Shown here piece by piece: positions 34,379-46,515 of a DNA stretch of 64,000 nt. Under the pieces are notes generated by a model. That model searched no databases, was not told where the DNA came from, and was given only the letters and a program-made list of their open reading frames with translations. The position numbers and the translations under genes were made by a program. Each line of letters starts with the position of its first letter. Positions within the stretch are counted from its first letter, which is position 1. The DNA comes from Isoetes taiwanensis (lineage: Eukaryota > Streptophyta > Lycopodiopsida > Isoetales > Isoetaceae), in the NCBI GenBank assembly GCA_021234155.1, contig JAJEKV010000053.1, positions 2,900,077-2,964,076 on the forward strand, given 5' to 3'.

Positions 34379-37300
34379 ACCTCAAAGGAGAGAATTGATG
34401 GAGTATGTGATATGGTCATACTTTACCTGTCATATTTCAAAGGACAAGACCCACAAGATTCCCAGAAGGGAAATTGACAAAGCCATGAGCAACCTCCATG
34501 CTATAAAATTGTATGAGAGTGGATAATATTATTTGTGAGAATTTTCAACCCATGGTTTATAAATTTTAAGAGAAAAACAAGTGAGCTGGTTCTTTTTCTA
34601 TGATGTGTATTTCTATCACCACCAAAGTTTCTTTGTTTGTAAGGAGTTCCATTTTCCTGCACGCATTCAAACGCCGTGATCCTCACCCACTTGACCAATG
34701 TGGACTTCGATGCAAAAATGATACATCCACCACTCTTGTGAGAATCTATTTTGCACCAAATCGGCAATACATATGAAAAATTGCAAGTATTTAATAGATA
34801 CAATGACCCAAAACTAATGAATCAATTATAATATAAAGGTACCGACACTCATCGTGCACAAAGTATATCAACACACATATATATACAAAAAGGTATCACA
34901 TATCAATATCAATTTGTCCAAAAATAATATTACACTTGAACTTTCTAACTACATTGGAAGTATCTAGCTGATTGATACTTCATGTCTTGCACAGTTATGC
35001 GATTTCTGGGTGCACAATAGTAGACATTGTCCTCAAACATACTCCATAGGAACACATATATTGGTCATTCCGCCTCCTCTTATACTTCTTTGGTTTGTTT
35101 CTGCCTCCTCCTTTCTTCACTTTCTCTCAGGACCATCCCTGTCTCCTCATGATGATAAATCAAAAATTAATTCAATTCTTTTGCTATACAACTCCATTTA
35201 GACTAATTTAGCAAAAGAAGCTTTGGAATCAGAGGCTTTGTGCGCTTGCCAATACCTGATTTCATGTAAAGCATGTATACCCAAAGGCACCATCTGGAGC
35301 CTTTTGGGGACCTCTATATTTGATATTAGATCCCTTGCTTTTACTTCCTCTCATTTTCAAGGTTGTATGTCCCCTTACTTGCTCCTTTTCCAACTTATCT
35401 AGCAAAGAGAAATGTCGAGAATCTCATGTGTAATTTTAGGCGAGGCTTCTGAGATTTACTCACCATAGAGCTACATCACCGGGGTTTGGCCTGTGATTTT
35501 CTTTTTCCCTTCTCATCCACATGCCCCTTCTCGTCATCATCATCCTAACCCTCCTTTTCAATTGGCCGACTCTCATCCCTATCCGCTTATTCTCCTCACC
35601 TTCTATCCTTCAGTAGCCCTTCCCTCCACCTTTCCTCAAGTAGCCTTTGATCCTAATGATGTCATCCCTCTTTCCAGAGGAGAGCTTCCAAAGTGATTGC
35701 TAACCCATTTGTGAATGTTTTTTCCATGATAAGAAATGAAGGACCGAGTACATTAAGACCATATAGGGCCAGATTTACTGGAAGGAATAAATGGCTAGTG
35801 ATTTCTATTATATGAGCTAGGGGTGAAGGTTTAGACACCATATGAAATGATATTAGTTGAAGTAGGTATGATTCCACTTGAAACTAGAACACAATATCAA
35901 ACATTTATTTACTATAATTATATTTGGTGGTATCAGCAACTTATCTCATGGTCAGAATGGTGGGGCATTAATATTTCAAATGTAACAGATATTGATCTTG
36001 GTATTTAGGATTTGGTAACAGATAAAGCAGTGCAAACACTATAGGCTCGATCCGGAGTTAAGATGGAGTTCTATGACGTGAAGTGAATCCGATGTTGATT
36101 TATATAGAACAAAAATACTTACGTGCATGCATATGAGCGAAGAAAAGAAGATTCATATTGCAGGCAAGGCTATATAGTCATCATTTAGAGATTGAGGTGG
36201 GCAGAGGAAATATACTATGTGAAATTAGGTTCTGCCAAATTGAAAATGATGACTAGTTCTGTTAATCCCGTTAAGAAGGGGATACATATGCACCCTTCAT
36301 ATTTTCTTAAGAATCCTAGACATGGTGGCTTACATCAATATCTATTTGCTCGAAATAAATCACCTCAAACCTCTAGAGAAGCTGCCATATGCACGAGGTG
36401 GAGAGAGTGAGGGTCATCATTACAGGCACTATAAAATACTTCAGGATTCAAAAGTTTCCGGCAAATTAGATATGGCAACCTTACTTAGTGACTATATATC
36501 GAGTTGTTTAGCATGACATATAAAAAGTTGTGCATGGGAATCTCGTTTATGGTTTCACACATAATGGTTAAAAAAAGGCTCTTTGCCAACTTTGGCTAGG
36601 GAACATGATGATGAAGCATGGAGATGTGAATTGTGAAGCATGTAGGGTGTTTCATGGATGGGATCAAGGTAGTAGGATTATGCGAGAAACCTTTGAAGAT
36701 AGAACTCATGCTGTGTGACTTGGAACTAGCCACATACCAGAAAATCTTGAGGGGTCATCCAAACTTTGACTTGTGAAGGGGTCTTCAAGTGTTGACTTTG
36801 AATCTCCATAGGTATAATTTTGATCCTTGCTTGGTTCTTCAAACTTGCTTAATCCTAAAGGTCTTCAATTATTTTTGTCTTCAAGAGTGAAATTGGCTCA
36901 TGCATACGCTTTAAGCAAGATGTTAGCTAGATATGCACTATGTGCAAATTGTTCTTCTATGCTGCCAAAAATGTGGTAGCATCATGCTAAAGAAAAGGAG
37001 TAGGCTGGTCTTCCAGCCCCTGAGTAGAATTACATGGGAGCTTTAGAATGTTGCCATTGGTGGGGAAGTGATAGGCAACATGGAAATTTCATGAAGGAAA
37101 GGAGCAAGGCTTTGTGGTGGGAGGTCAAGAGTGTAAAGGGTGATCATGAATGTATCTAACTGATGCACCTGCATGACAACTGAATATTAAGTTAGTACAA
37201 TGCAACTGCCATATGGATATGTGCAGATTTCGACCCTTTTCCTTTGCCACTCTATTTGGCTGCAAATACCACTCTTGTTTTGACTCAGTACCACCGGGTT

Positions 37301-38139
37301 GATACAACGGTATCATCGAATACACAAAAAAGTCCAGAAATTTCCATCACATCCCTGACTCTAAATATGTGGGCATCTGGCTACTTCATATTCTATTATG
37401 GCACACTTTAAACTTTTAGAAAGTTTTCATTTGGACCAATTTGCCAACCGTTTTCCCTTTTCTGTTTCTTCAATGAGGTACTAGGCTAACGTAGGAGTGG
37501 CTTTATCGGGTTTCCAAAGGCCGTCATTGTGGGAAGGTTCAACAAGATTATCCGTGCATTCCTTCCAGTTTCTATCCTCATGCTCTTTTTGTCCATCTGT
37601 AACCTCATGCCTCAATGCTTTTGGTTGTGATGGATTTACATAAGATCACTCATTTGAATTGCATTCCCACAATTGAAGGCTCTGACTTTGCATCTGTATT
37701 GTTTCGAAGGAAAAGATAAGGATGGCTTTTATGTTGAATACCTATATATGGTCAGTTTCTATTTATCATTAAGATCTGGATAAGAAAATCCTTAGTAGTA
37801 GAAAGCTCGTTTTCCTCTAGCAATTAGATATCCCTTATATAAATTTTTGAATGACTATTTCATGTATTATGTACTGATCTTAATCTCGAGTTCAGTTTAA
37901 ATCGAGTAAAGTGCTTGAAATCTCTTCCATAACAAGTGGACTAGAGGAAACACTTATAACTTGCCAACATAGCATACGTAAAGAAAAGAAACATTTGTAA
38001 GTCATTATACCACAAATTTTTTTTTTTAAATACCTTCTAACACCAATCAACATTTGACCAGCTAGCCAAATGGTGGGGATTCTATACAACCAACATCTAT
38101 GAGAAGATGAATGAAGGGCTTAAAAAAAGCTAGACTATA
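34379..38139. other. No recognisable gene
   Basis: Several open stretches of 60-100 codons (34501-34803 minus, 35493-35696 plus, 36192-36410 and 36322-36516 plus) show no domain. The Pro-rich frame at 35493 reflects C-rich low complexity. Some of this may be decayed retroelement DNA. Confidence 0.4.
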
Positions 38140-38650
38140 CGCTAGGATTACCTTTATACATCATTGTAATTATGAAAAATATCAATTCGTATAAGTTCTC
38201 AACTTATAGAAGTTTTACCTTTAAATTTCACCTGTACTATCATCTTTATTAGTCTTTTTGAACTTTATAATTAAATCTTAAAAGCCCAGCAACGACCTTT
38301 ATAATGGCTATCCGGAGCATGGAGAAAAGGAAAAAAGTTAAATTAGCAACATGAATTTCAACTTTTTTATTTAGAGACCTGACTTCTTATTATAAAAAAA
38401 ATAATATTATTATGACAAAAGGATTTGACAAATAACAATTCAAAATAAAAAATTCATTATGTTAATAAATGCCAGACTATAAATATGAATTTTATAAACA
38501 AGAATTTGCATATAAAAGAGATAAATTTGTTAAGAAATAATGTGATAATATAAATAACATTGTAACTTATATCAAAAAAATAAAGTTGTTAAAGATAGTT
38601 TTTAAGTTTTAAAATAGTCAAAGTCAGGTTAGATGACTTTGATGAGATGT
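38140..38650. other. Very AT-rich tract
   Basis: Almost entirely A and T, with A-runs and AATAAT words and no coding capacity. It could be a matrix-attachment-like region or a decayed AT-rich element; nothing decides between them. Confidence 0.4.
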
Positions 38651-40259
38651 TTTATAAAGATGCTTGTTTCTTAACCTGGCAGGTATAATTAGGTATAATG
38701 TGTCCAAACCCATGGTTTTACTTCAAAAGAAATCTGGCCCCAGAAATGGAGTCACAGGATTCCGGGCTTGTGGTAATCACCGCTACTTTCCTTTGAATTA
38801 TGATAACGGTAAAACCACCATTGGTGAACAAAGTCCTTCAATCGCAGATTACGGATAGTAAATGATTCCAAACATGCTATAATGATTCAATGCTATCCTC
38901 CCATGGAAGCATCCATAGTGCGTACTCGTGGTTAAGCAGAATTACAAAAGCTTACAGATGCGAAAAGGCCTGATTCCGTAGAGAAGTTAAGGCTTTGCAG
39001 TCGATGTTATAATCTCTGTGTTGAAGTAGGATAGTGGCTTCCATGCCAACAACAAAATGAAATGATCGATTCTTTGCAGCCTAAATCAGATTGGCTATAA
39101 AATGGAGCACTACATGTTGTTATAAGCTTTGGCAAAAGTAATAATAATAATAATGATATACCTTTTGTGTTAATGCAAGAGCAAAGTAGGTGCTGAGCTT
39201 AGAGTTTGGTTATGCAGCTCTTATTAATATCCTGCCTCCTCTCAATAGTTTTTCTATTAGTGGAGTCTCTTTTTATTATGTCAGCTTTGATACAACCTCT
39301 CCTAAGCTTTATGAGAAATACTTTCAAGTCAGCTCTACCAAAATATTTAGGTATTTCTTTTATCTCTCCCCGAAAGAAGCTCTCAAGTTGATCACAAGTT
39401 TCATTGAAGACCTAATGTAAGCTCTTACATTTCAATTCAATGCTGGCACAAATTCTCTCAACAATTATTTTCATCGCTAGGAGAACGCATCCTTTCCTGA
39501 TGCAAAGCTGTTTCTAGCTTTGCTAAAAGCTTTGGTCAAGTAGAATTTAAGGGTTCATGATCACCTATATGATGAGGCTAGATTGTATTGCAAAGAAGCC
39601 ACTTATCACTTGGCCGAAGGAAAAGTTGGAGGGCTTGGTTAATTGTGCCGCGACTTCAAGTGACGCATCGAGAGGATTGTTTCAGATTTTCATGTTCACT
39701 TGGAGATGTGGCATTGGTTTGAAAAAAAAAAAATATGAGGCATTGAAAGACCTTCTAAATCTCTTTGAGTCTCAAGACAGAAAGTGGGAGACTAACCCTC
39801 ACTTCAACAATTCCAAAAGTTTGCCAAATATCCTGATCGTGATAAAAAGTCTCATATACAGGAGCATACATCTCATCTCCTATCTCATCTCCTACATGTT
39901 CAAATTTGTAATTTATATTTAGTGAAGCTTTTTATGTTTTGCAGATCACATGAATATAGATGAGCACAGGACGAAATCCCATGGACCCTTTTTTACATGT
40001 TATATCCATCAGGGGATTTGTCCAAGGAATTTTATATCTCTATCAGTGACACTGCCATGTGCTGCCTCCTCATTTCCTCATTTCCTTTGTGATCTTAAGA
40101 TTTACATAACCCGCCAATTTGGTTTATGTTTGCATTTCTTCTGGCCCCTCGATGTTTGCCATCCAGCTTTTAGAAAGAACTCCCACGTTCAATCCTTGTG
40201 CAGCCTTACAAGCAAAGAAAAGAAAGGAAGATCTTGCATCATATACTAGTTACAATACA
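38651..40259. other. Open stretches of unknown nature
   Basis: Plus-strand open frames at 38664-38858, 39190-39420, 39557-39922 and 39950-40249 follow each other with few stops between. The second reads FSISGVSFYYVSFDTTSPK and SPKEALKLITSFIEDLM. A decayed gene is possible, but no known domain or clear splice-joined protein was found. A TAA microsatellite lies near 39140. Confidence 0.25.
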
Positions 40260-40740
40260 TATATATAGTCTTTATTTAAATATTTCAAGAATTTATTTTA
40301 AAGATCTTTTACAAATTTAAATTTTTATTGGAAAAAAAAGGTGCTTTCAAAATCTGTACAAAAAAGAATTTAACTTCTGTTGACTTCTACAAAGACCATT
40401 TCGAACCAACTAACAGCTCCAAAAGAAAATGGTGGTGAAAGAAGATACAAGATATATGTTGTTTTATTATTATTTATTCTTATTCTTAGTTTTTTTTTTT
40501 TCTTCACCCTTTTTCTGGATTATTTCTAAGAAATTCAGTTTCATAAAATAGATGTGAACAAAAAACTTGCACTAGATCAAATTTCATTTCAAAACAAATG
40601 ACAGTTCTTAGGCAATCAGTTTTCATTCGCAATTTTTTTTAGAAAAAAATATTTTCTTAGACCTTTTACTTAATAATACTAAATATATATATAATCAGTT
40701 TTGACAAACTTTTACAACTTAAAACAACATTTTAATTGTT
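40260..40740. other. AT-rich tract, no gene
   Basis: A- and T-runs, including a T12 run near 40490. No coding or repeat structure was recognised. Confidence 0.4.
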
Positions 40741-41644
40741 TAGTTTACAAGAGTCGGTTAGCCATGTCAGAATAAGTGGTATATTTAGTTGCCTTTGAGT
40801 ATGAGGTTCATGGCAGGATACACTTATAGCATGGCACAAGTTGGTCTTGAGTTGTAGTCTATGGGGTCTTTTCACCTTTTAACAAGGTATTTATTTCAGC
40901 TCAATATAGGTTTTAAAATTTTATGTCCACCACTCTTTGTGTTGTAGTTTAGAATTTGGTCGTTGCCAAGTCCGATGCTACTCATTGGTCGTTTTGATGC
41001 CCATTTTCTTATCTAGACTACCATTGTTTTTGGACAATGAGGTTTTAGATTTCAAATTTCTTAAGTTTGCAAGTCTCAAGATCATGGTTTGCTAGTACCT
41101 TGTTTTCTTACAATTGAAGATGGTTGTCTTTATAGTGGTTGCTTTTCTTAAAGGGTATTTTTTGGTTTATGCGGTTGCATATAGATGCTATGGAGATTTG
41201 TTGTTTGGTAGTGGTGTTGAAGATTTGGTAGTTTGGTGTGGTTCAACATGAAAGTTGTGGCATCATCTTTCCAACATTTCTTGGTCTCCTCGTGTAATGT
41301 GCCCATGGCGATCAATCTACCTGAGTGGGAGTGCTTCCCATTAACTTACAAGAGGGTGGAATGGATTTCTACAAAATATTGATTTTGTTATGTGATTGAG
41401 AAAGTTTGTCTCCATATAGCGGTGCCCGGAGAAGTATGAATGCTGTTTATACCACACATATGAATAGTGCATTTCTAATGGTATTTGATTAATGAAGTTA
41501 GTATTTGGTCATTTTTATCTAGCTTGGATTTCAATAAACTTCTTAGTGTCTTTATTCATTGAGTATATTGTGACCATCTGAATTAAGAAGTTATAGAGAT
41601 TTTGTTGCTTTATTAAACATAAGTTGTATCCCAATTTCTTCATT

Positions 41645-41656
41645 TGGTATCAGAGC
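41645..41656 (+). other. Perfect copia primer-binding site
   Basis: TGGTATCAGAGC is exactly the sequence complementary to the 3' region of initiator tRNA-Met used by plant copia elements. It stands two bases after a CA LTR end. Confidence 0.9.
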
Positions 41657-41668
41657 ACAGGTTAAATT

Positions 41669-41938
41669 ATGGCAACACGATTTGGAGTAGGATTGCTGAG
41701 TGTTGTGGAACTCTATAATTGGAGGTCCGCTTCTGGCATGGAGACTGTGATCAAGCACATCTTGAATGTAAACCTCTCGAGGTTGGAGTTGAAAATTGTT
41801 CTGCATAACAGAGGCGTTATCAACGCAGTAGTGCAATCATTGCCTCAAATGCTAGAGGAGGATCTTTCTATCCGCAAGCCCGAGATAATCACAAGGTGGT
41901 GGTGCTACATCAAGTGGAATTGGAAGTATGATTACTGA
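41669..41938 (+). pseudogene. Copia gag N-terminal fragment
   Basis: An 89-codon open frame starts 12 bases after the primer site, the usual spacing. The start MATRF resembles copia gag starts, and LYNWRSASGMETVIKHIL matches the early gag region that normally reads as a W-containing helix. It ends at a stop before the zinc knuckle. Confidence 0.6.
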
Positions 41939-42109
41939 AAGCACACTGTCAACAAAGAATAAAGAAACAAGAGGAATTATCACTGAGTAAGCATGTTTCC
42001 CACTATTTTGGTTAACACTAAGAGGTATGCCAACGGGATTTATTTTTGAAACTTCTTCAACAGATCCAGAAAAAAAGTTAAGAAATGTAAGAGGAAAAAG
42101 TTGAAAGAG

Positions 42110-42222
42110 ATATTTCATTTCATTTATTGATGACCACAGTAGAAAATGCAAATGCTACTATTTAGCTAGAAAATCTCAAGCTTTATATGCTTTCAAAATG
42201 TATGTTAAGGAAACTCAGTAAA
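42110..42222 (+). pseudogene. Copia integrase core fragment
   Basis: FIDDHSRKCKCYYLARKSQA followed by LYAFKMYVKETQ matches the integrase block around the first catalytic aspartates of copia elements (FIDDYSRKVWVY-like). It is open for about 35 codons and then stops. Confidence 0.75.
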
Positions 42223-42230
42223 TGGGAGAG

Positions 42231-43109
42231 CTTAATAGAACCATAAAAGCAGTTGTTTAGAACCATAAAGGGCCATGCTTAGTATATATGAGTACATGTG
42301 GAGATCTCAGCCCAAATTTATACAAAATAAGAGCATTTAGCTAAAATGTTGCAAAAGCTGCATCGAGCAGGGAACAAAAAAAAAACAAAAATACATCCAC
42401 AATCTTGTATTCATCCTCAAAGAAATGATCCGGGCTTTTAATTTATCCGGGGCAGGTATATTCCCCATGTGTATAAAGTGAAAGAAGCACAAGAAGATGT
42501 CCCCTTATAATCTAGCCACTTTCCCACAAGAAGGTGAACTAAAAGAAGAATTGGAAAGTAAAAGATTCTAAGCCCCTTTTGCTTCCCCGAGCAAACGGCC
42601 CCCTCAGAATGTACCAAGAAGACAAATCTGTGTAATGAGAAAAGAATTACTCCAAAGAATTCGAGAAGGAAAACTCAAAATGCAAAAGTGGTTGTCTCAC
42701 AATGGCAAGGCGAGAGGTATTTTCAACGATTTTTCTAATTTCCTCAGCCGTAGATCTGAAATTATGAGGATCCAGCAGGTCTCATCAAACTTAGACGATG
42801 TGGATACACATGTGACATGCTAGAATTACAACACCAAATTGACAATCATACACCTAATGTTTTTTTTAGTTTAAATATTAACGAATGAAAAACAAATGAT
42901 CTTGGACTTTCTAAGATCTTACAATGCTTTTTGTGGCACCTTAAGGACTTTAGCACTCTGATCCATATGGAAACACGTAAAACCTAGCCTTATGACTCTA
43001 AACTTTAGTCCTTAATTCATTAAGGCATGCTTTCTAATCTCTCGCCAAGTTGAAACTGCAATAGCTCATACCTTAAGCATAAATACAAGGCCCCCAAAAA
43101 TGAATCGTC
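42231..43109. other. No recognisable gene
   Basis: A 62-codon frame at 42635-42823 has no domain. The rest is unique AT-rich DNA. Confidence 0.4.
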
Positions 43110-43359
43110 CACTATTATAAAACAATAACAAACCATCTAAAACCATGATATGGTTTTATAATGGCAATTCATTTGATAGAAGAAAAACCACATCCTACGC
43201 TAATCACAAAACTTATAGTGGCTTAGAACAGGTTAATAATGCTAGTTCTATCGTTACGAGTTTGCTAAAAACCGTTATAGTTAATGGATGGTTTTATTAC
43301 AAGACTTGTGTACTATAGTGGTTTTCTTATAAAAACTATCATAGCTTAATAAAATAGTG
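43110..43359. mobile_element. CACTA-ended MITE candidate, about 250 bp
   Basis: The left end is CACTATTATAAAAC. The right end, read inwards on the other strand, is CACTATTTTATTAAG. The flanking triplets are GTC and GTT, close to a 3-bp target duplication. Inside, TATAGTGG or ATAGTGGTTT words recur in both orientations, like the subterminal repeats of CACTA transposons. There is no coding capacity. Confidence 0.4.
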
Positions 43360-44490
43360 GTTTGTTATAATCCCTAGATGAATAATGGCAAAATTTGAAG
43401 GTCTACTATGTTCAAGAACCATGAATAATAACAATATCTTTTTTCTTTGATCAATCAAAAAGTTGATATCTCTTCACATATAAATGTACCATATACATTG
43501 TCAACAAAATTTGCAAGCCCGATCCACACTTTAGAAAGAAAAGAATAGTTGGAGTTAAAAATGGCTTAACAAGCACTGCCACTGTGAAGGCTAAATTCAG
43601 TTGGACCAAATTTTTAGATACAAGGTCCCCTAGAGATCTTTCACAAGTTCAAAGACCTTTAGGTACCTTTTCTCTCATACCGCTTTAAATGCAGAGATGA
43701 GATATTGGTTACACCTACATTAGCACCTCCTAAATTGGCTCTAAAACCCCACTATTGCTTTGAACCATGCTCTTCGAGTAATTAATTTCCATTTTGCACC
43801 TTGCAAATTGTACCCTCGTGGCTGCTGTTAATGTAAAGCCTATATGGCATTTTGCGCACAAGGTTAAAAGCAGTGTCTCATAATAACACAAAAACTAGAA
43901 ACAAAAATCCATCTCTACCACATTCTTATTTTATTCCTCGCCAATATAAACTACATTCCTACCTTGTGATGCGTATATTTGCTTCTTTTATTTTCTTTAG
44001 TTCCAAAGGAAACACCTATCAAAATCATTACTTTATTAGTTTGCATAGAACATTTGTCATGAACTTTCTTTGCAAATAACATGGGTTCAAGATTGCATCA
44101 CTTTCAAGAGCACATGTGCAAGAATGTTTGGGATTGAACTTCATATTTGATCACATGTCTTGGCATTGATGCCTTCAATATGCACACACATGTCCGATAG
44201 TCTGAGTAAATGCACCATTTATATCTCCATACAATTTGGTTAAGATTTTCCATGCCTTGGCATTTATTATCGTGATTAAAGGGAAAGTAAATGCAATCCA
44301 ATTCTTAATAAACTATGTCCGCTTCATTGTTCTAAAAGTGTGTATCGGAAGTGTTGGATTGTAGGAATCCTTAAATTAGGCAGGTTCCAAGGCATGTAAA
44401 CGTAAGAGGAAACAATTACATTTGTATAAAGACTTAAATATTAGCTTAGTTTAACTTTAGCTCGCTTCACCTTGCCTTTAATACCCTCGC
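43360..44490. other. No recognisable gene
   Basis: Short open frames only (43852-44079 plus, 44104-44301 minus), without domains. Confidence 0.4.
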
Positions 44491-44492
44491 CG

Positions 44493-46515
44493 CTTTGATA
44501 TGGAACTATTCACCTTCCGCCCCAATGCACTTCTGCTGGTGTGTTAGACTAGACATAGCATGTACTTCTGGCAACTGGATGTTTGATCGGCCGCCCTCAC
44601 TTCGCAAAACATGTGTTTTGGGGTAAGTTTGGCCTGGATGCCGCCGCATATTTTCACCGTTGTTCCGTTTCTTTGTATTCCCGCACGAGCCATCGCAGAA
44701 TGGGGTAAGCAAGTTTGAAACCAAGGCCCAAGGAGGGTTTTTTGTTCTCCTCTGGATTCTTTCTTCGAACCCTCGAAAACCTCCCTGCACGCAAAGCTTT
44801 GACCACTTCCAAGATGTGAAAGGGTGCTGAAAACCTAAACCCTGGCTGTGAGATTTAGTGGTGGGCTTTATGTGTAATGTGGCAACCAAACCGCTTCATC
44901 TCCTAATCCCACCGCTCAAATGGTAGCCTCGTCAGCTACGACACGCCTCTAAAAGAAAAATGGACATCCAACGTGACATGGATGTGTGTGTTGCTAAGCC
45001 CCAACTCTTCAATGAGAGGGGCACGACGTGGAAATGGCGCGGTTCCCACGCTTTTTCGCTTCCCCAGCCGCAGCTCTTGCAATGCAATTTTGACTTGACG
45101 ATGAGTCCAAAGCATCTATTTTACTTTAGGGACCAAATATTTATGACCATCTATAGTCCAAACTTTGATATGGGAAACTATTCGACCTTCCGCCCAATGC
45201 ACTCCCCTCGCTAAGGCGGTGCTGACTAGACATAGCATGTGTGTAATTTGGCAATCCGACCGATCGGGCCGGCCCTCACTTCAAACATGTTCGGGGTAAG
45301 TCCGGGCCTTCGATGTAGCCGATAGTCGACCGCTCTATTCTCGCGACGCATGACTAGCTTTGTTACTGGCTTTCATCGCGCGAATGTGTGTTTAACTGCT
45401 GCCTATGAGGGTTTTTTGTTCTCCTCTTGGATTCTTTCTTCGAACCTCTCGAGAAAACCTCGCGACGCAAGCTTTTGACCGCCTAAGACAGAAAGGGTGC
45501 CAGCAAAACCTAAACCCTACGATTTAGTAGGGGTTTGCGTATCGGCACCAAACCAGCCTATCTCCTAATCCCACCGCTCAATGGTAAAATACCATGTCAC
45601 ATGGACATACTTCTTAAAAGAAAAATGGACATCCACCGTATGGATGTGCTAACCCCAATCTCTTCATTATTATTATATAGGGCACGATGGGTACCAAGCA
45701 ATTCCTGCCAGCGAAGGTTTCCTCTAAATCCAGCTTGCAATGGTAATTCTTTACTTGACGATGAGTCCAACGATCCGTCGTACCTACTTAGAACCACAAC
45801 ATTTATGACCATATATAACCAAACTCTCTACTTTGATATGTGGGAAACCCAATCTAATGCTCCCTCGCTAGTGCTAGACTAGACATAGCATGTACTTGGC
45901 AATCCACATGTTTGATCAATCGTATGCCCCTCAAATATGTGCGTTCTCGGGGTTAACTTTGGCTTCTCGCATGTAGTCGCGCATTTACCGGTAATCGCTG
46001 TTCCGCGGCCTTCCCTCAGAGAGATGTCGAGTCCCACGCATGTCTAAGCTGGTTAATGGTGAGCCATCGCAATGGGCAAGTTTGAAACCGCGCCCGTTGA
46101 GGGTTTCTTTGTTCTCCTCTCAAACTCCTTTCTTCGACCCTCGAGAAAACCCTGCGCACGCAGCTTTTACCAATTTCCAAGACAGAAAGAAAGTGCTGCA
46201 AAACCTAAACCTCCCTACAGATTTAGTAGGGTTTACGCATCGTGGCACCAAACCTCGCCTCCATCATCTCCTAACTTCCAATCGCTCAAAGTCGGTAGCC
46301 TGCGTCACATGACACGCCTCTAAAACAAAAATGGATGTCCACCGTGACGCTGCTGACCCCAATTTTCCCTTTCGCCGAGGGGCACGAAGGAAATGGCACC
46401 CTAGCTAAGCCCCCGAGAAGCGAAAGCTTGAAATGGCTCGGGCGATGAGTCCAAAGCATCGGACCAGACACCATCCAAACTCGGCTTGATATGGGAAAAC
46501 TATTTCCACCTCCCA
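44493..46515. repeat. Three tandem copies of a unit of about 660 bp
   Basis: Units begin at CTTTGATATGG-like words at about 44493, 45173 and 45831, and a fourth begins near 46485 but breaks off. AGACATAGCATGT occurs at 44551, 45228 and 45881, giving periods of 677 and 653 bp. Each unit also carries GAGGGTTT, TTGTTCTCCTCT, CTTTCTTCGA, a telobox-like AAAACCTAAACC, CATCTCCTAA or ATCTCCTAA, ACACGCCTCTAAAA (weak in copy 2), AATGGACATCCA or AATGGATGTCCA and GATGAGTCCAA. The array is richer in G and C than its surroundings. Copies differ by indels. No copy encodes a recognisable protein. Confidence 0.9.

Larger units (their letters stand above)
40745..42230 (+). mobile_element. Second Ty1-copia element, internally deleted
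   Basis: A perfect copia primer site at 41645-41656 marks the end of a 5' LTR at 41642 (ending TTCTTCA). A gag start, MATRFGVGLLSVVELYNW, follows at 41669. After a jump, an integrase core segment, FIDDHSRKCKCYYLARKSQA, begins at 42123. The part between gag and integrase is lost. No 3' LTR was found. The LTR 5' limit is only a guess near 40745. Confidence 0.75.
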
